35,136 bases of DNA from positions 1-35,136 of the forward strand of contig JADJDP010000034.1 of assembly GCA_016702645.1 (NCBI GenBank). The letters are read 5' to 3'. The notes under the pieces are model-generated. The model was not told the origin of the DNA and searched no databases. It saw nothing but the letters and a program-made list of their open reading frames with translations. How positions within the stretch are numbered: position 1 is the stretch's first letter; each line of letters begins with the position of its first letter. Positions 1 to 7,046 of this stretch are shown piece after piece. The DNA comes from Flavobacteriales bacterium. Lineage in GTDB: Bacteria; Bacteroidota; Bacteroidia; Flavobacteriales_F; PHOS-HE28. The position numbers were made by a program, and so were the translations under genes.

Positions 1-94
1 TAGCCTGTGGCTACCGCAACCTGGCACTGAGGGGTCCGCCTAGTACTGCTGTTTCTGCTGCGCGGCTGCCTGCCGAATGTCCGGCGAAGGCATG

Positions 95-233
95 GACCAC
101 TTCAATACGTCGACCGGGAGCCAAAACTTCATGAACTACGAAGGCAAGCCACTGACCATTCCCGCCGAGGCCGCCGGCCCCAAAGCCCGCACACCTGGAA
201 TGGCACAGAACGCACCACAGCTTTCCGAACTGA
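95..233 (+). repeat. Dispersed coding-like repeat, copy 1
   Basis: This is the first of four related segments sharing the core GGCAAGCCACTGACCATT. Read in the shared frame it gives SQNF, then YEGKPLTIPAEAAGPK. After removing one A from the AAA at 181-184 it continues PAHLEWHR and ends at TGA 231-233. The other copies end in the same way (LEYHR or LEWYR, then VFG, then stop). Most differences from copy 4 lie at third codon positions, which suggests the repeat descends from the 3' end of a coding sequence. The protein family is not recognised. No complete parent gene is present in the window. Confidence 0.8.
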
Positions 234-265
234 ACGCGCATCGCATCTTCGTGTACCGTTTGCTC

Positions 266-1093
266 ATGCGCACCGCCCTCCTCCCGTTCGTGCTGGTCAC
301 CCTACCACTCTGCGCCCAACCCGGCTGGCGCGAGCCTGGGAGTTCCCTTCCGTGCTCGAGCATTGCCGTGTGTAGGTGTCCGACAAGGAGCTGCGGGTCA
401 CCGGTGTGATGCAAGGCTTGGGCATACCCCGGCAGACGAGCCCGACCTTTGAACTGAATGCGCACTGCGGGTGCGACACGGTGCGGAATGTGGCCACGGG
501 CCTGCGCAACGCCATGGACTTCACACTACGGTGCCGCACCCGGTTGCGTGATGGATCGGAGCAGGCCGAGGTGGTGTTCTTCACCCGCAGCGGACCCTTC
601 CAGCCTGATCTGCAGATGGTGGTGCGAGGCAACGCAGAAGACGGCCGCTGGCCCCTGGATACGGTGCAGTTCACACCCACTCGCTTCGTAAGTGTTGTCG
701 GCATGCCCTTGTTGCCCGACGATTCCGGGCCGCGCGACCTCGTGCTCGGCCTCCAGAAGTTCAGCAACTGGACGCGTATCTCGCCGGTGAATCCTTTTGC
801 GGGCGGCACGGTCCGCTTCACGCTGCAGTGGCTCGGCGGCGGTGAGTGGCTCACCCTAACGCATACCCTGGTGCCCCCTGGGGATCGACACCACGGAGGC
901 TCGTGCTCACCGTGCAACGCGAACCGATGCGCAAGATCGCGAGGCCATGTTCCGCTTGAAGGCCGTGGCGCACGAGGTGCCGGTCCTGCGCTCTGGCATC
1001 TACCGGCTGCGCATGGAGTACGCGGAAACCAATGGTTTACCTGTGCCCCGATTCCCGGAAGCTGAGGGGTTCATCATACATGTGGCTCCCTGA
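266..1093 (+). pseudogene. Secreted protein of unknown function, frame-disrupted
   Basis: The ATG at 266 opens a typical signal peptide (MRTALLPFVLVTLPLCAQ). The frame is then lost near 320-340, and a TAG interrupts the next frame near position 374. A long coding-like stretch runs from 376 to about 870 (DKELRVTGVMQGLG through GGEWLTLTHTLVP). Another shift near 870-880 leads into the final frame (DREAMFRLKAVAHE through EGFIIHVAP), which stops at TGA 1091-1093. If repaired it would be a secreted protein of about 275 residues. I do not recognise a domain. Repeat copies lie on both sides. The disruptions are mainly indels in otherwise coding-like sequence, so either sequencing error or recent decay is possible. 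Confidence 0.6.
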
Positions 1094-1100
1094 AGAAGCT

Positions 1101-1229
1101 GCGACGGGCAGGGGCAAGCCACTGACCATTCCGGCGGAGGCTGCCGGCCCCAAGCCCGAGTACCCGCCTTCGCTCCGCTACTGCTGACAAAGCCTGGAGT
1201 GGTACCGGAACACAGTGTTCGGGCGGTAG
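1101..1229 (+). repeat. Dispersed coding-like repeat, copy 2
   Basis: The core from 1113 reads GKPLTIPAEAAGPKPEY. A 30-bp insertion at 1164-1193, which contains an in-frame TGA, separates it from LEW, YRN and TVFGR, and the frame ends at TAG 1227-1229. Nearly all core differences from copy 4 are synonymous third-position changes (CCC/CCG, GCC/GCG, GCG/GCT, GGA/GGC, GAA/GAG). The part upstream of the core is weaker than in copies 1, 3 and 4. The copy lies directly after the disrupted secreted-protein gene. Confidence 0.8.
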
Positions 1230-1252
1230 CTGTCACCACTATCTTGTCCGAA

Positions 1253-1271
1253 CCTGCCTACCGCAGGCAGG
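1253..1271. repeat. Short palindromic element
   Basis: Seven-base arms CCTGCCT and AGGCAGG flank the five-base loop ACCGC. The element resembles the 18-bp palindrome at 8126-8143, which sits inside a methyltransferase gene. It lies in the non-coding stretch after repeat copy 2. The rest of 1230-1457 shows no convincing gene. Confidence 0.6.
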
Positions 1272-1429
1272 CGCGGTTGACGCAAAGTGCGTTGGCCTGC
1301 TGGGGCCGAGCGATGCTGTTGCTCGACCAACGCGATCACCGGCTCGATGCATCCAGCGGTGAATGCGCCCATTGAGCACGCGGGGCAACGCACGGGATCG
1401 ATCGGTCCGGCGGGGATGTTGGTGCCGTA

Positions 1430-1437
1430 TAGATTTG
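1430..1437 (+). promoter_or_regulatory. Candidate -7 promoter element (TAGATTTG)
   Basis: TAGATTTG matches the Bacteroidota -7 consensus TAnnTTTG and lies 20 bases before the ATG at 1458. The same TAGATTTGCA string occurs before the winged-helix gene at 4940. No clear -33 TTTG was found at the expected distance, so the call rests on the -7 match and its position. Confidence 0.35.
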
Positions 1438-1457
1438 CATATATCCACATCCGCACC

Positions 1458-3889
1458 ATGGCAACACGAGCGATCGGTTCGTACGCAGCGTTCCTTCTTT
1501 CGCGCTGCAGGCACACACGCAAGCCCCCGACCTGATCTGGGGCCGCAACTTCGGTGGGCTGAACGTCAGTGGTCTCGCAAAGGTCACGCGTTCGTGCATC
1601 ACTTCGGATGGAGGCGTGGTGAGCGGCGGTTGGTTCCTGAACGAGGCCGACCTCGACAACGATCCGAACGCGGTGCAGGTCTTCGACTCCAACGGCTCGG
1701 AGAACGGCTTCGTTATGCGCTTGGATCCCGCTGGCCTCACCGAATGGGCCGTGCGCTTCAGCGGCATCGGGCAATGCCGTGTGCTGGATGTTGAAGAGGA
1801 TGATGATGGGAACCTGCACGTGGCCGTCAAGTTCGACGGCTCGCTGGATGTGGACCCTGGTGCAGGCTCCGTTCTCCTTTATGCAGCGGGAATGAGCGGT
1901 GATTTGCGAGACGTGGCTGTCGTGAAGCTGGATGCACAAGGGCTATACCTCACCAGCGCGCAATTCAATGATGTGGAGTACCAAATGGAGGGCGTGATCC
2001 TGGAGATCAACTCTGCGGGCCAGCCGGTCGTCGCTTTCATCAGCGATTACGGGATCATCCATTCCTATACGTTGTCCGGTGCGGACCTCTCCACTATCTC
2101 CTCCTTCGATTTCCGGCAACATAGGGGTCGGCACCGGCTTCCTCGGCGATATGCAGTTGGACGCGCAGGACAACCAGCTCTACGCGGGTCGTTTCTCACA
2201 AGAGTTCAACCTCGATCCGCAGGATCCGTTTGCAGACACACCGGCGTTCGGGACGGGTGATGATCTCTTCTTCTCCAAGATCAGCCCCGTGGGCCAGCTC
2301 ATTTGGGGACATACCATGGGCAGCAACAATGGGAACGACGGCGCCTACTCCATCTGCACCAGCCCCGATGGTGGCGTACTTTGTGACCGGCTATGTCGGC
2401 GGTATCATGGACGTGGATCCAGGACCTGCGAACGTGAGCATCATCAGCTTCGGCGACCCCGACATCTTCCTGCTCAAGATGAGCGCCACGGATGAGTTCG
2501 AATGGGTGAAGCGGATCACCAGCACCGGTGAGGACAGAGGCTGGTGCGTGCGCACGGATGCGCAGGGCAAAGATCGCGCTCACCGGCTTCATCGGCGCCA
2601 CCTGCGATGTGGATCCGGGGCCGGCCACCACCACCATCACCACCAGCGCCTCTTCGATCATTACCTGGGAATTCAATGGAGTGGGCGACTTCCTCTGGGC
2701 GGCCTACGTGGCACTGGGCGACTATGTGAACAGCCCGTGCGCGTGGATCATTTCGCCGATGGCGCTCTCCATGTACACGGTTGTGTTGCTGATCTTCAGA
2801 TGGACCGCGACCCTTCGGCGGCCGTCGATCCGCTCTATACCAGCGATGGCCTCGGTGCAATGAACTTGAAATGGGGCACTTGCGCTGCAGTAGTGCCGAC
2901 GATCGCGATAACCGCGTCCACGAACCCGTTTGCCCAGGTGATCCCGTGACGTTCACTGCGGCCATCACCAATGGTGGCAGCACGCCACAGTACGAATGGG
3001 CGGTGAACGGCGCACCTGTCGGTGGGAACAGTGCCACCTATCGGTCTCTGCATTGCAGATGGGCGATGTGGTCAATTGTACGCTCACCTCGGCTGCGGAC
3101 TGCGCTGATCCCAATGACGCGCTGAGCAACGAGATCGCGTTGACTGCGGCCAGGCGTTGGGAGTGTTGATCTTCTCCGAGTATGTGGAAGGATCGGCGAA
3201 CAACAAGGCCATGGAGATCTTCAACCCAACGGCAAACGACGTGGATCTCGCCGATTATTCGGTGGCACTTTACGCGAACGGTAGTGCCACGCCCACGCAA
3301 GCCTGCAACTCACCGGTATCCTGCCGTCCGGCCAGGTGTGCGACGCCAACAGCAGCGCATCGGCCGCCATCCCGGCAGTCGCTGACATCACCTCCGCCGT
3401 CTGCAGTTTCAATGGCGATGATGCTATGCGCTCCTCTATCAAGACCTCCCGACCGATATCATTGGTGAGATCGGCATCATCCCGGCGGGCAATGGGGATC
3501 CACACCGGTGGTGGAACCGCCGACAACACGTTGCGACGCATTCCACCGTTACAGCGCCAGAATCGGATTGGAGCATCGCGGAGTTCCAATGGAACGATTT
3601 CGATATGGATGATTTCACGGACCTCGGCGATGGGATCACCACCGGGTTCACCGATCGTGAGAATGAGAAATCGCTGCTGCTACCCAACCCAACGCGCGAT
3701 GGGTTCCGGATCAGGTGCACGACGCTGGTGCGTGTGCGTGTGATCGCACCATCGGGCGCCTTGGTGATGGAGCCGGGCAGAGTGGCACCAGGTGCTTTCA
3801 TTTCAACGGACCATTTGGATAGCGGCGTGTACATCGTCGAGATCAGCGATGGGGACGTGCTGCAGCACCAGCGGTTGGTGGTGGAGTAG
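1458..3889 (+). pseudogene. T9SS type A secreted protein with lamin-tail domain, heavily frameshifted
   Basis: The product, if repaired, would be about 800 residues. From the ATG at 1458 it has a short hydrophobic leader, then beta-propeller-like repeats with recurring DVDPGA or DVDPGP motifs (about 1620-2700), a PKD/Ig-like stretch around 2930-3120 (PVTFTAAITNGG), a lamin-tail domain around 3157-3470 (LIFSEYVEGSANNKAMEIFN) and a T9SS type A sorting domain ending at 3889 (LLLPNPTRDGF, then GVYIVEISDG). The coding frame changes about a dozen times, for instance near 1500, 2110, 2375, 2560, 2760, 2950, 3040, 3150, 3310, 3430 and 3530. Between shifts the protein stays recognisable. Such even indel spacing with few in-frame stops suggests poor sequence quality or very recent loss. 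Confidence 0.75.
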
Positions 3890-3939
3890 AAGAGGTGTAG
3901 CGATCTCGAACAGGCCTTGTTTGCGCCGCTTCGCTCCAC

Positions 3940-4096
3940 GACCACTTCGCTCACGCGACCGTTGCCCAGCACTTCCAAGCCTACGAGGGCAAGCCACTGA
4001 CCATTATGGCGGACCCCGGTTCGTGACCGGGGCAGGTCCCGCCGGCCCAAAGCCTGAATACCTGGAATACCACCGAGCGCGGTGTTCGGGAAGTAG
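3940..4096 (+). repeat. Dispersed coding-like repeat, copy 3
   Basis: The copy reads HATVAQHFQAYEGKPLTI. It is then interrupted by a hairpin-bearing insertion at about 4006-4040 and resumes as AGPKPEYLEYHR. One missing G near 4070 must be restored to read SAVFGK and the TAG at 4094-4096. The upstream flank (GACCACTTCGCTCACGCGAC) closely matches copy 4. The copy lies between the disrupted T9SS gene and the end of the mazF-like gene. Confidence 0.82.
4011..4040. repeat. GC-rich hairpin inserted in repeat copy 3
   Basis: Arms CCCCGGT (4014-4020) and ACCGGGG (4026-4032) flank the loop TCGTG. The reverse complement carries GACCTGCCCCGG and CCGGGGTCC, nearly the same hairpin as the one at 4726-4752, but in the opposite orientation. 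It disrupts the conserved frame of the repeat, so it is likely a separate short mobile or hairpin-type element. Confidence 0.6.
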
Positions 4097-4101
4097 GGAT
4101 C

Positions 4102-4434
4102 CTAGCCCAGCCACTTCCGCAGCCGGTCCTTGATCTCGCGGAGCGTACTCGGCGAGACCTCGCCAATGGCCCCTTGCACCATCTTATCAGGGAGGGTGGT
4201 GAGTTGCGCCACACGCACTACGCTTTCCATTCGCAGGCCGGTCCGGTGGAAGTCCGGGTGCCGCGTGTCGATGACCACGTCAAGGTCCTTCACTGCGCGT
4301 TGCACCTGCGAACTCACCGCGCAAACCAGCCAGTCGTTGAACGGAGGCACGGCGCCGAGGATGATCGCAGGCCGCATCTTGCGCTGGCCGTCGCCCTGCA
4401 CGAAGGCCCAACGCACGACGTCGCCGGGTTTCAT
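4102..4434 (-). CDS. Type II toxin, PemK/MazF family
   Basis: This 110-residue protein has the size and opening of MazF/PemK endoribonucleases: MKPGDVVRW, then KMRPAIILG, then WLVCAVSS. Members of the family cleave mRNA and fold as small SH3-like barrels. Its start codon overlaps the stop of the upstream 80-residue gene as ATGA (4431-4434), the usual antitoxin-toxin arrangement with translational coupling. The pair lies between direct repeat copies 3 and 4. The family call is strong. The cleavage sequence cannot be predicted. Confidence 0.88.
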   Translation of the reverse strand: MKPGDVVRWAFVQGDGQRKMRPAIILGAVPPFNDWLVCAVSSQVQRAVKDLDVVIDTRHPDFHRTGLRMESVVRVAQLTTLPDKMVQGAIGEVSPSTLREIKDRLRKWLG

Positions 4435-4676
4435 TTCCCGCTGTTAGGGTTCGGCTCCTTCAGCACCAAGCCACTGATATCCGGCTCATCCTCGGCATTG
4501 GCCGCAGCACCAAAGACACTCGCCGCAGCAATGAGTTCCTCGTCATGCTCCTCCTTGGAGCCGGACGGCTTGGCACGGAGCAATTCCAGCAGGCGCTTCA
4601 CTTTGGTGAGCACGCTCGCATCGTTCGTGTTCACGAGCGCCTCGACTAGCTCAATTTTTAAGGCCTGAATGTCCAT
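4431..4676 (-). CDS. Antitoxin partner of the MazF-like toxin
   Basis: The gene encodes about 81 residues beginning MDIQALKIELVEALVNTND. The open frame extends further upstream to 4925, but that extension runs through repeat copy 4. The ATG at 4676 fits both the typical antitoxin length and a candidate promoter just upstream. The N-terminal helix (KIELVEALV, then VLTKVKRLLELL) resembles the small helical antitoxins of Bacteroidota. The acidic C-terminus (EEHDEELIAAAS to EDEPDISGLVL) would suit wrapping around the basic toxin. The function rests mainly on the ATGA overlap with the toxin gene. Confidence 0.75.
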   Translation of the reverse strand: MDIQALKIELVEALVNTNDASVLTKVKRLLELLRAKPSGSKEEHDEELIAAASVFGAAANAEDEPDISGLVLKEPNPNSGK

Positions 4677-4682
4677 GGTTCT

Positions 4683-4691
4683 CAAAAAGTA
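4683..4691 (-). promoter_or_regulatory. Candidate -7 element of the toxin-antitoxin operon
   Basis: On the minus strand the sequence reads TACTTTTTG, one T longer than the TAnnTTTG-type consensus, and ends six bases before the antitoxin ATG. This would give a very short leader. No clear -33 element was seen. Confidence 0.3.
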
Positions 4692-4725
4692 CGGCCTCAT
4701 CACCTTCGATACCGAGTTGCGCCTT

Positions 4726-4752
4726 GACCTGCCCCGGCCTCCGAGCCGGGGT
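4726..4752. repeat. GC-rich hairpin next to repeat copy 4
   Basis: Arms CCCCGGC (4732-4738) and GCCGGGG (4745-4751) flank the loop CTCCGA, preceded by GACCTG. It matches the reverse complement of the hairpin within repeat copy 3. It lies 17 bases before the conserved part of copy 4 and upstream of the antitoxin gene. Confidence 0.6.
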
Positions 4753-4768
4753 GTGCCCCTCGCTTCGC

Positions 4769-4907
4769 GACCACTTCCGCTCACGCGACCGTAAGCCAGA
4801 ACTTCAAGACCTACGACGGCAAGCCACTGACCATTCCCGCCGAGGCGGCGGGACCCAAGCCCGAATACCTGGAGTACCACCGGAGCACGGTGTTCGGGAA
4901 GGGATAG
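4769..4907 (+). repeat. Dispersed coding-like repeat, copy 4 (most intact)
   Basis: This is the cleanest copy. Its frame reads SQNFKTYDGKPLTIPAEAAG, then PKPEYLEYHRSTVFGKG and TAG at 4905-4907, with no insertion. The segment around 4838-4854 could form a hairpin (CCCGCC and GGCGGG). There is no plausible start codon for an independent gene, so I treat it as a displaced 3' coding fragment or a repeat that carries a selected peptide. Confidence 0.85.
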
Positions 4908-4939
4908 CAACTCGTGCACGCCCAATGGCGTTCAACGCT

Positions 4940-4967
4940 TAGATTTGCAATCCATAAATCATAAATC
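4940..4967 (+). promoter_or_regulatory. Promoter and possible operator of the winged-helix/NTase pair
   Basis: TAGATTTG at 4940-4947 matches the TAnnTTTG -7 consensus. It is followed by a direct repeat, CATAAATC (4953-4960) and ATAAATC (4961-4967), which runs up to the GTG start at 4968. The AT-rich repeat contrasts with the GC-rich surroundings and could be a binding site for the winged-helix protein encoded just downstream. That last point is inference. Confidence 0.45.
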
Positions 4968-5482
4968 GTGAACGAGCATAAAGGCATGCGGCCGCAGGAC
5001 GTGGTGGTCTTGCTGAGGATCGGAGCGCTGGGCAAGGAAGCCTGGCTGGCGCGGGACATCGCTGCCGCCTTGCACCTCAGTGCGGCGGAGGTCAGCAATT
5101 CGCTGAAGCGTTCCGCCCTGGCCGGGTTGCTCGGCTCAGACAAGCGGACCGTTTCCAAAGGGGCCCTGCTCGACTTCCTCCAGTACGGGCTGCCTTATGT
5201 GTTTCCCGCGCGACCGGGCGGCATGGTCAGGGGGCATACCCACGGCCCATTCCGCCCCCGCCTCTGCGATCGCGGTTCCTGAGCGATGAGGCCTTCGTCT
5301 GGCCTTCCGCGAAAGGCACCGACCGCGGGCATGAGATCTCACCACTATACAATGGGGCTGTTGATGCGGCCTTGGAGGATGCACAGCTCCATGAACTCCT
5401 TGCGCTGACCGATGCCCTTCGTGTGGGCCGCGCGCGGGAGCGTGCAGAGGCGGCCAAGGAACTGGCCAAGCGATTGAGGTGA
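4968..5482 (+). CDS. Winged-helix protein upstream of an AbiEii-type NTase (frame interrupted)
   Basis: Translation from GTG 4968 gives MNEHKGMRPQDVVVLLRIGA, a helix-turn-helix-like block around residues 20-60 (ARDIAAALHLSAAEVSNSLK) and GALLDFLQYGLPYVFPARPG. The family then normally reads GMVRGIPTAHSAP. Here one extra base in GGGGG (5230-5234) breaks the frame, and a second extra base is needed near 5272-5281 to reach SDEAFVWPSAKG and the end ELAKRLR. Repaired length is about 170 residues. The stop TGA (5480-5482) overlaps the ATG of the nucleotidyltransferase. The position suggests a DNA-binding regulator or antitoxin for that protein. The family similarity is from memory of related Bacteroidota proteins. 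Confidence 0.7.
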
Positions 5483-6174
5483 TGCGCGACGCGGTCAACA
5501 TCCAGGCGGTGCAATTGGTCGCGGCTGGACTTCAGGACCTACGGGACCAAGTGGTCTTCGTGGGTGGAGCAGTGGTGAGCTTGTATGCGAACGATCCGGG
5601 AGCGGATGTGCCGCGGCCCACATCGGACATCGATCTGGTCATGGTCGTTTCGAGCTATGCGGAATACGAGCGGTTGGAGGAACGGCTCCGACAATTGGGA
5701 TTTCACCACTCACCTGAGGATCAGATCATATGTCGCTATAGGTATCACGGTGTGATGGTGGATATCATGCCGACCGATGTACCGGCCATTGGCCCGACCA
5801 ACAAGTGGTACATACCCGGAATGGCGAACGCTGTGGATCATTCCCTGCCTGACGGTTCGATGATCAAGTTGCTGACCGCGCCCTACTTCCTGGCCACGAA
5901 GTTGGAAGCCTTCAAGAGCCGTGGCGACGATATGCGCACAAGCAAGGACTTCGAGGATATCGTTTTCGTTCTGGATAGTCGCTTGCGGATGGTGGATGAA
6001 CTGCGGGAAGCGCCTTCTGAATTAAGCGACTACCTCAGGAGAGAGTTCGGGGAATTGCTCTTGAGAAAGGGCTTTGAGGAGGCGGTCGCTGGGCATCTTG
6101 ATCAGCGCATAGCCAGCGAGCGTGCAACCATGGTCCTTGGAACGCTGCATGGGTTCGCGATGAGCAAGCCTTGA
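5482..6174 (+). CDS. AbiEii/AbiGii-like nucleotidyltransferase
   Basis: This 230-residue protein starts at ATG 5482, overlapping the upstream stop as TGATG. A GTG at 5479 is possible but less likely. It carries the nucleotidyltransferase signature: VFVGGAVV (Gly28-Gly29), then SDIDLVM with the metal-binding Asp49 and Asp51 that follow in DNA polymerase beta-like folds. A middle block FLATKLEAFKSRGDDMRTSK followed by DFEDIVFVLDSR is typical of AbiEii-type toxins and related minimal NTases. Such proteins modify RNA or protein targets with nucleotides in toxin-antitoxin or phage-defence pairs. The coupled winged-helix gene fits a two-gene module of this kind, although AbiE-like activity is inferred. 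Confidence 0.8.
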   Translation: MRDAVNIQAVQLVAAGLQDLRDQVVFVGGAVVSLYANDPGADVPRPTSDIDLVMVVSSYAEYERLEERLRQLGFHHSPEDQIICRYRYHGVMVDIMPTDVPAIGPTNKWYIPGMANAVDHSLPDGSMIKLLTAPYFLATKLEAFKSRGDDMRTSKDFEDIVFVLDSRLRMVDELREAPSELSDYLRREFGELLLRKGFEEAVAGHLDQRIASERATMVLGTLHGFAMSKP

Positions 6175-6227
6175 ACGATCGTCTGGACCCCTAGCTTATC
6201 GGCGCCCCGATCGACGGGGAAGACGTC

Positions 6228-6860
6228 ATGAGCCAACTCGCTCTTTTCTCTCTTCCTGTTTGCCCGCTAGCGGCTCCATCTCTGCCAGGCTGCACCCCCG
6301 GCCTTTCGCTGCGTTGTCAGTACCTCGCCGTTAGAAGCCCTCCTCCTTCGATCCACGATGCAGTGGATGGAATGAAGGCTGACCTGGATCGCATGCTTGG
6401 GGGCGGCAACAAATGGCGATGGTCGAAACCTCACATCACACTCTTCACAGCCAAAGCCGCGCGTGCGGACGAACCGATACTGGTGGATCTCATGCGTGAC
6501 GGCTGTACTTGTTACAAGCCGTTCGACCTCCACTTCTCAGGATATGGTCACTTTCAGCATAGCAGGACGGTCTTTGTGAACCCGATCGAAAAGGCCCCCA
6601 TAGAGGACTTGAGTGTTCATCTGGGAACGATCGTCCGTCTTCAACAGGGTATGCAGCCGAAGGAGGTTTGGGGTTCACCCCATCCGCACATGACCATCGG
6701 CAAGGGCATTTTTGGTCGTGGTCAATTCGAAATGGCATTGAAGTTCTTCGAGGGTCGGCCCTACTCAGCTGAGATGCGTGTTGATGGCGTTCTATTGCTG
6801 CGACGAGGGGTGAACCCAACGACCTGTTACCAACCCGTGGGAGAGTTCAGGCTTGGTTGA
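6228..6860 (+). CDS. 2H phosphoesterase (2'-5' RNA ligase-like)
   Basis: A 210-residue protein with the two H-x-T motifs that define the 2H superfamily: KPHITLF (His69, Thr71) and PHMTIGKG (His154, Thr156). Members include the LigT/ThpR RNA ligases and cyclic phosphodiesterases, which act on 2',3'-cyclic or 2'-5' phosphodiester bonds. The spacing and the FHLSGYG-like block between the motifs (DLHFSGYGHF) fit a soluble enzyme of normal size. The first ~35 residues are low in conservation, so the exact start is uncertain. The gene stands alone, 53 bases after the NTase. Confidence 0.85.
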   Translation: MSQLALFSLPVCPLAAPSLPGCTPGLSLRCQYLAVRSPPPSIHDAVDGMKADLDRMLGGGNKWRWSKPHITLFTAKAARADEPILVDLMRDGCTCYKPFDLHFSGYGHFQHSRTVFVNPIEKAPIEDLSVHLGTIVRLQQGMQPKEVWGSPHPHMTIGKGIFGRGQFEMALKFFEGRPYSAEMRVDGVLLLRRGVNPTTCYQPVGEFRLG

Positions 6861-6970
6861 ACCCCGGGAAGGCACGCCCTGCTCCTTCTGCCGAGGCCAC
6901 TGGGCTGTCCTGAAGGAGTTCCCTTCCAACCGTTCGTGGATCTCCCTTGCAGTTGATCATCCGATGGTAT

Positions 6971-6989
6971 TACTTTGTATCGCAAAGTA
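6971..6989. promoter_or_regulatory. Perfect inverted repeat TACTTTG-TATCG-CAAAGTA
   Basis: Seven-base arms flank a five-base spacer, followed directly by CTTTG. The repeat is in an AT-rich stretch about 58 bases before the membrane-protein ATG at 7047. It overlaps TTACTTTG, which recurs upstream of other genes here and resembles the TAnnTTTG promoter element. It could be an operator covering the -7 region. The regulator is not identified. Confidence 0.55.
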
Positions 6990-7046
6990 CTTTGAGAACG
7001 TACGAACACGTTCACCGATCGGATGAACCACTAACAACGAACGAAC

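Noticed and set aside
95..4907. Integron-like attC sites between cassettes
   Set aside because: The layout is suggestive, but no GTTRRRY/RYYYAAC core pair or integrase gene was seen, and the repeat carries a conserved peptide instead.
95..4907. CRISPR-like array
   Set aside because: Only four long copies with 0.7-2.7 kb between them; spacing, size and coding signal do not fit CRISPR.
4677..4925. N-terminal extension of the antitoxin to 164 residues
   Set aside because: The extension is the reverse translation of repeat copy 4 and a hairpin; ATG 4676 with the upstream -7 element gives the usual antitoxin size.
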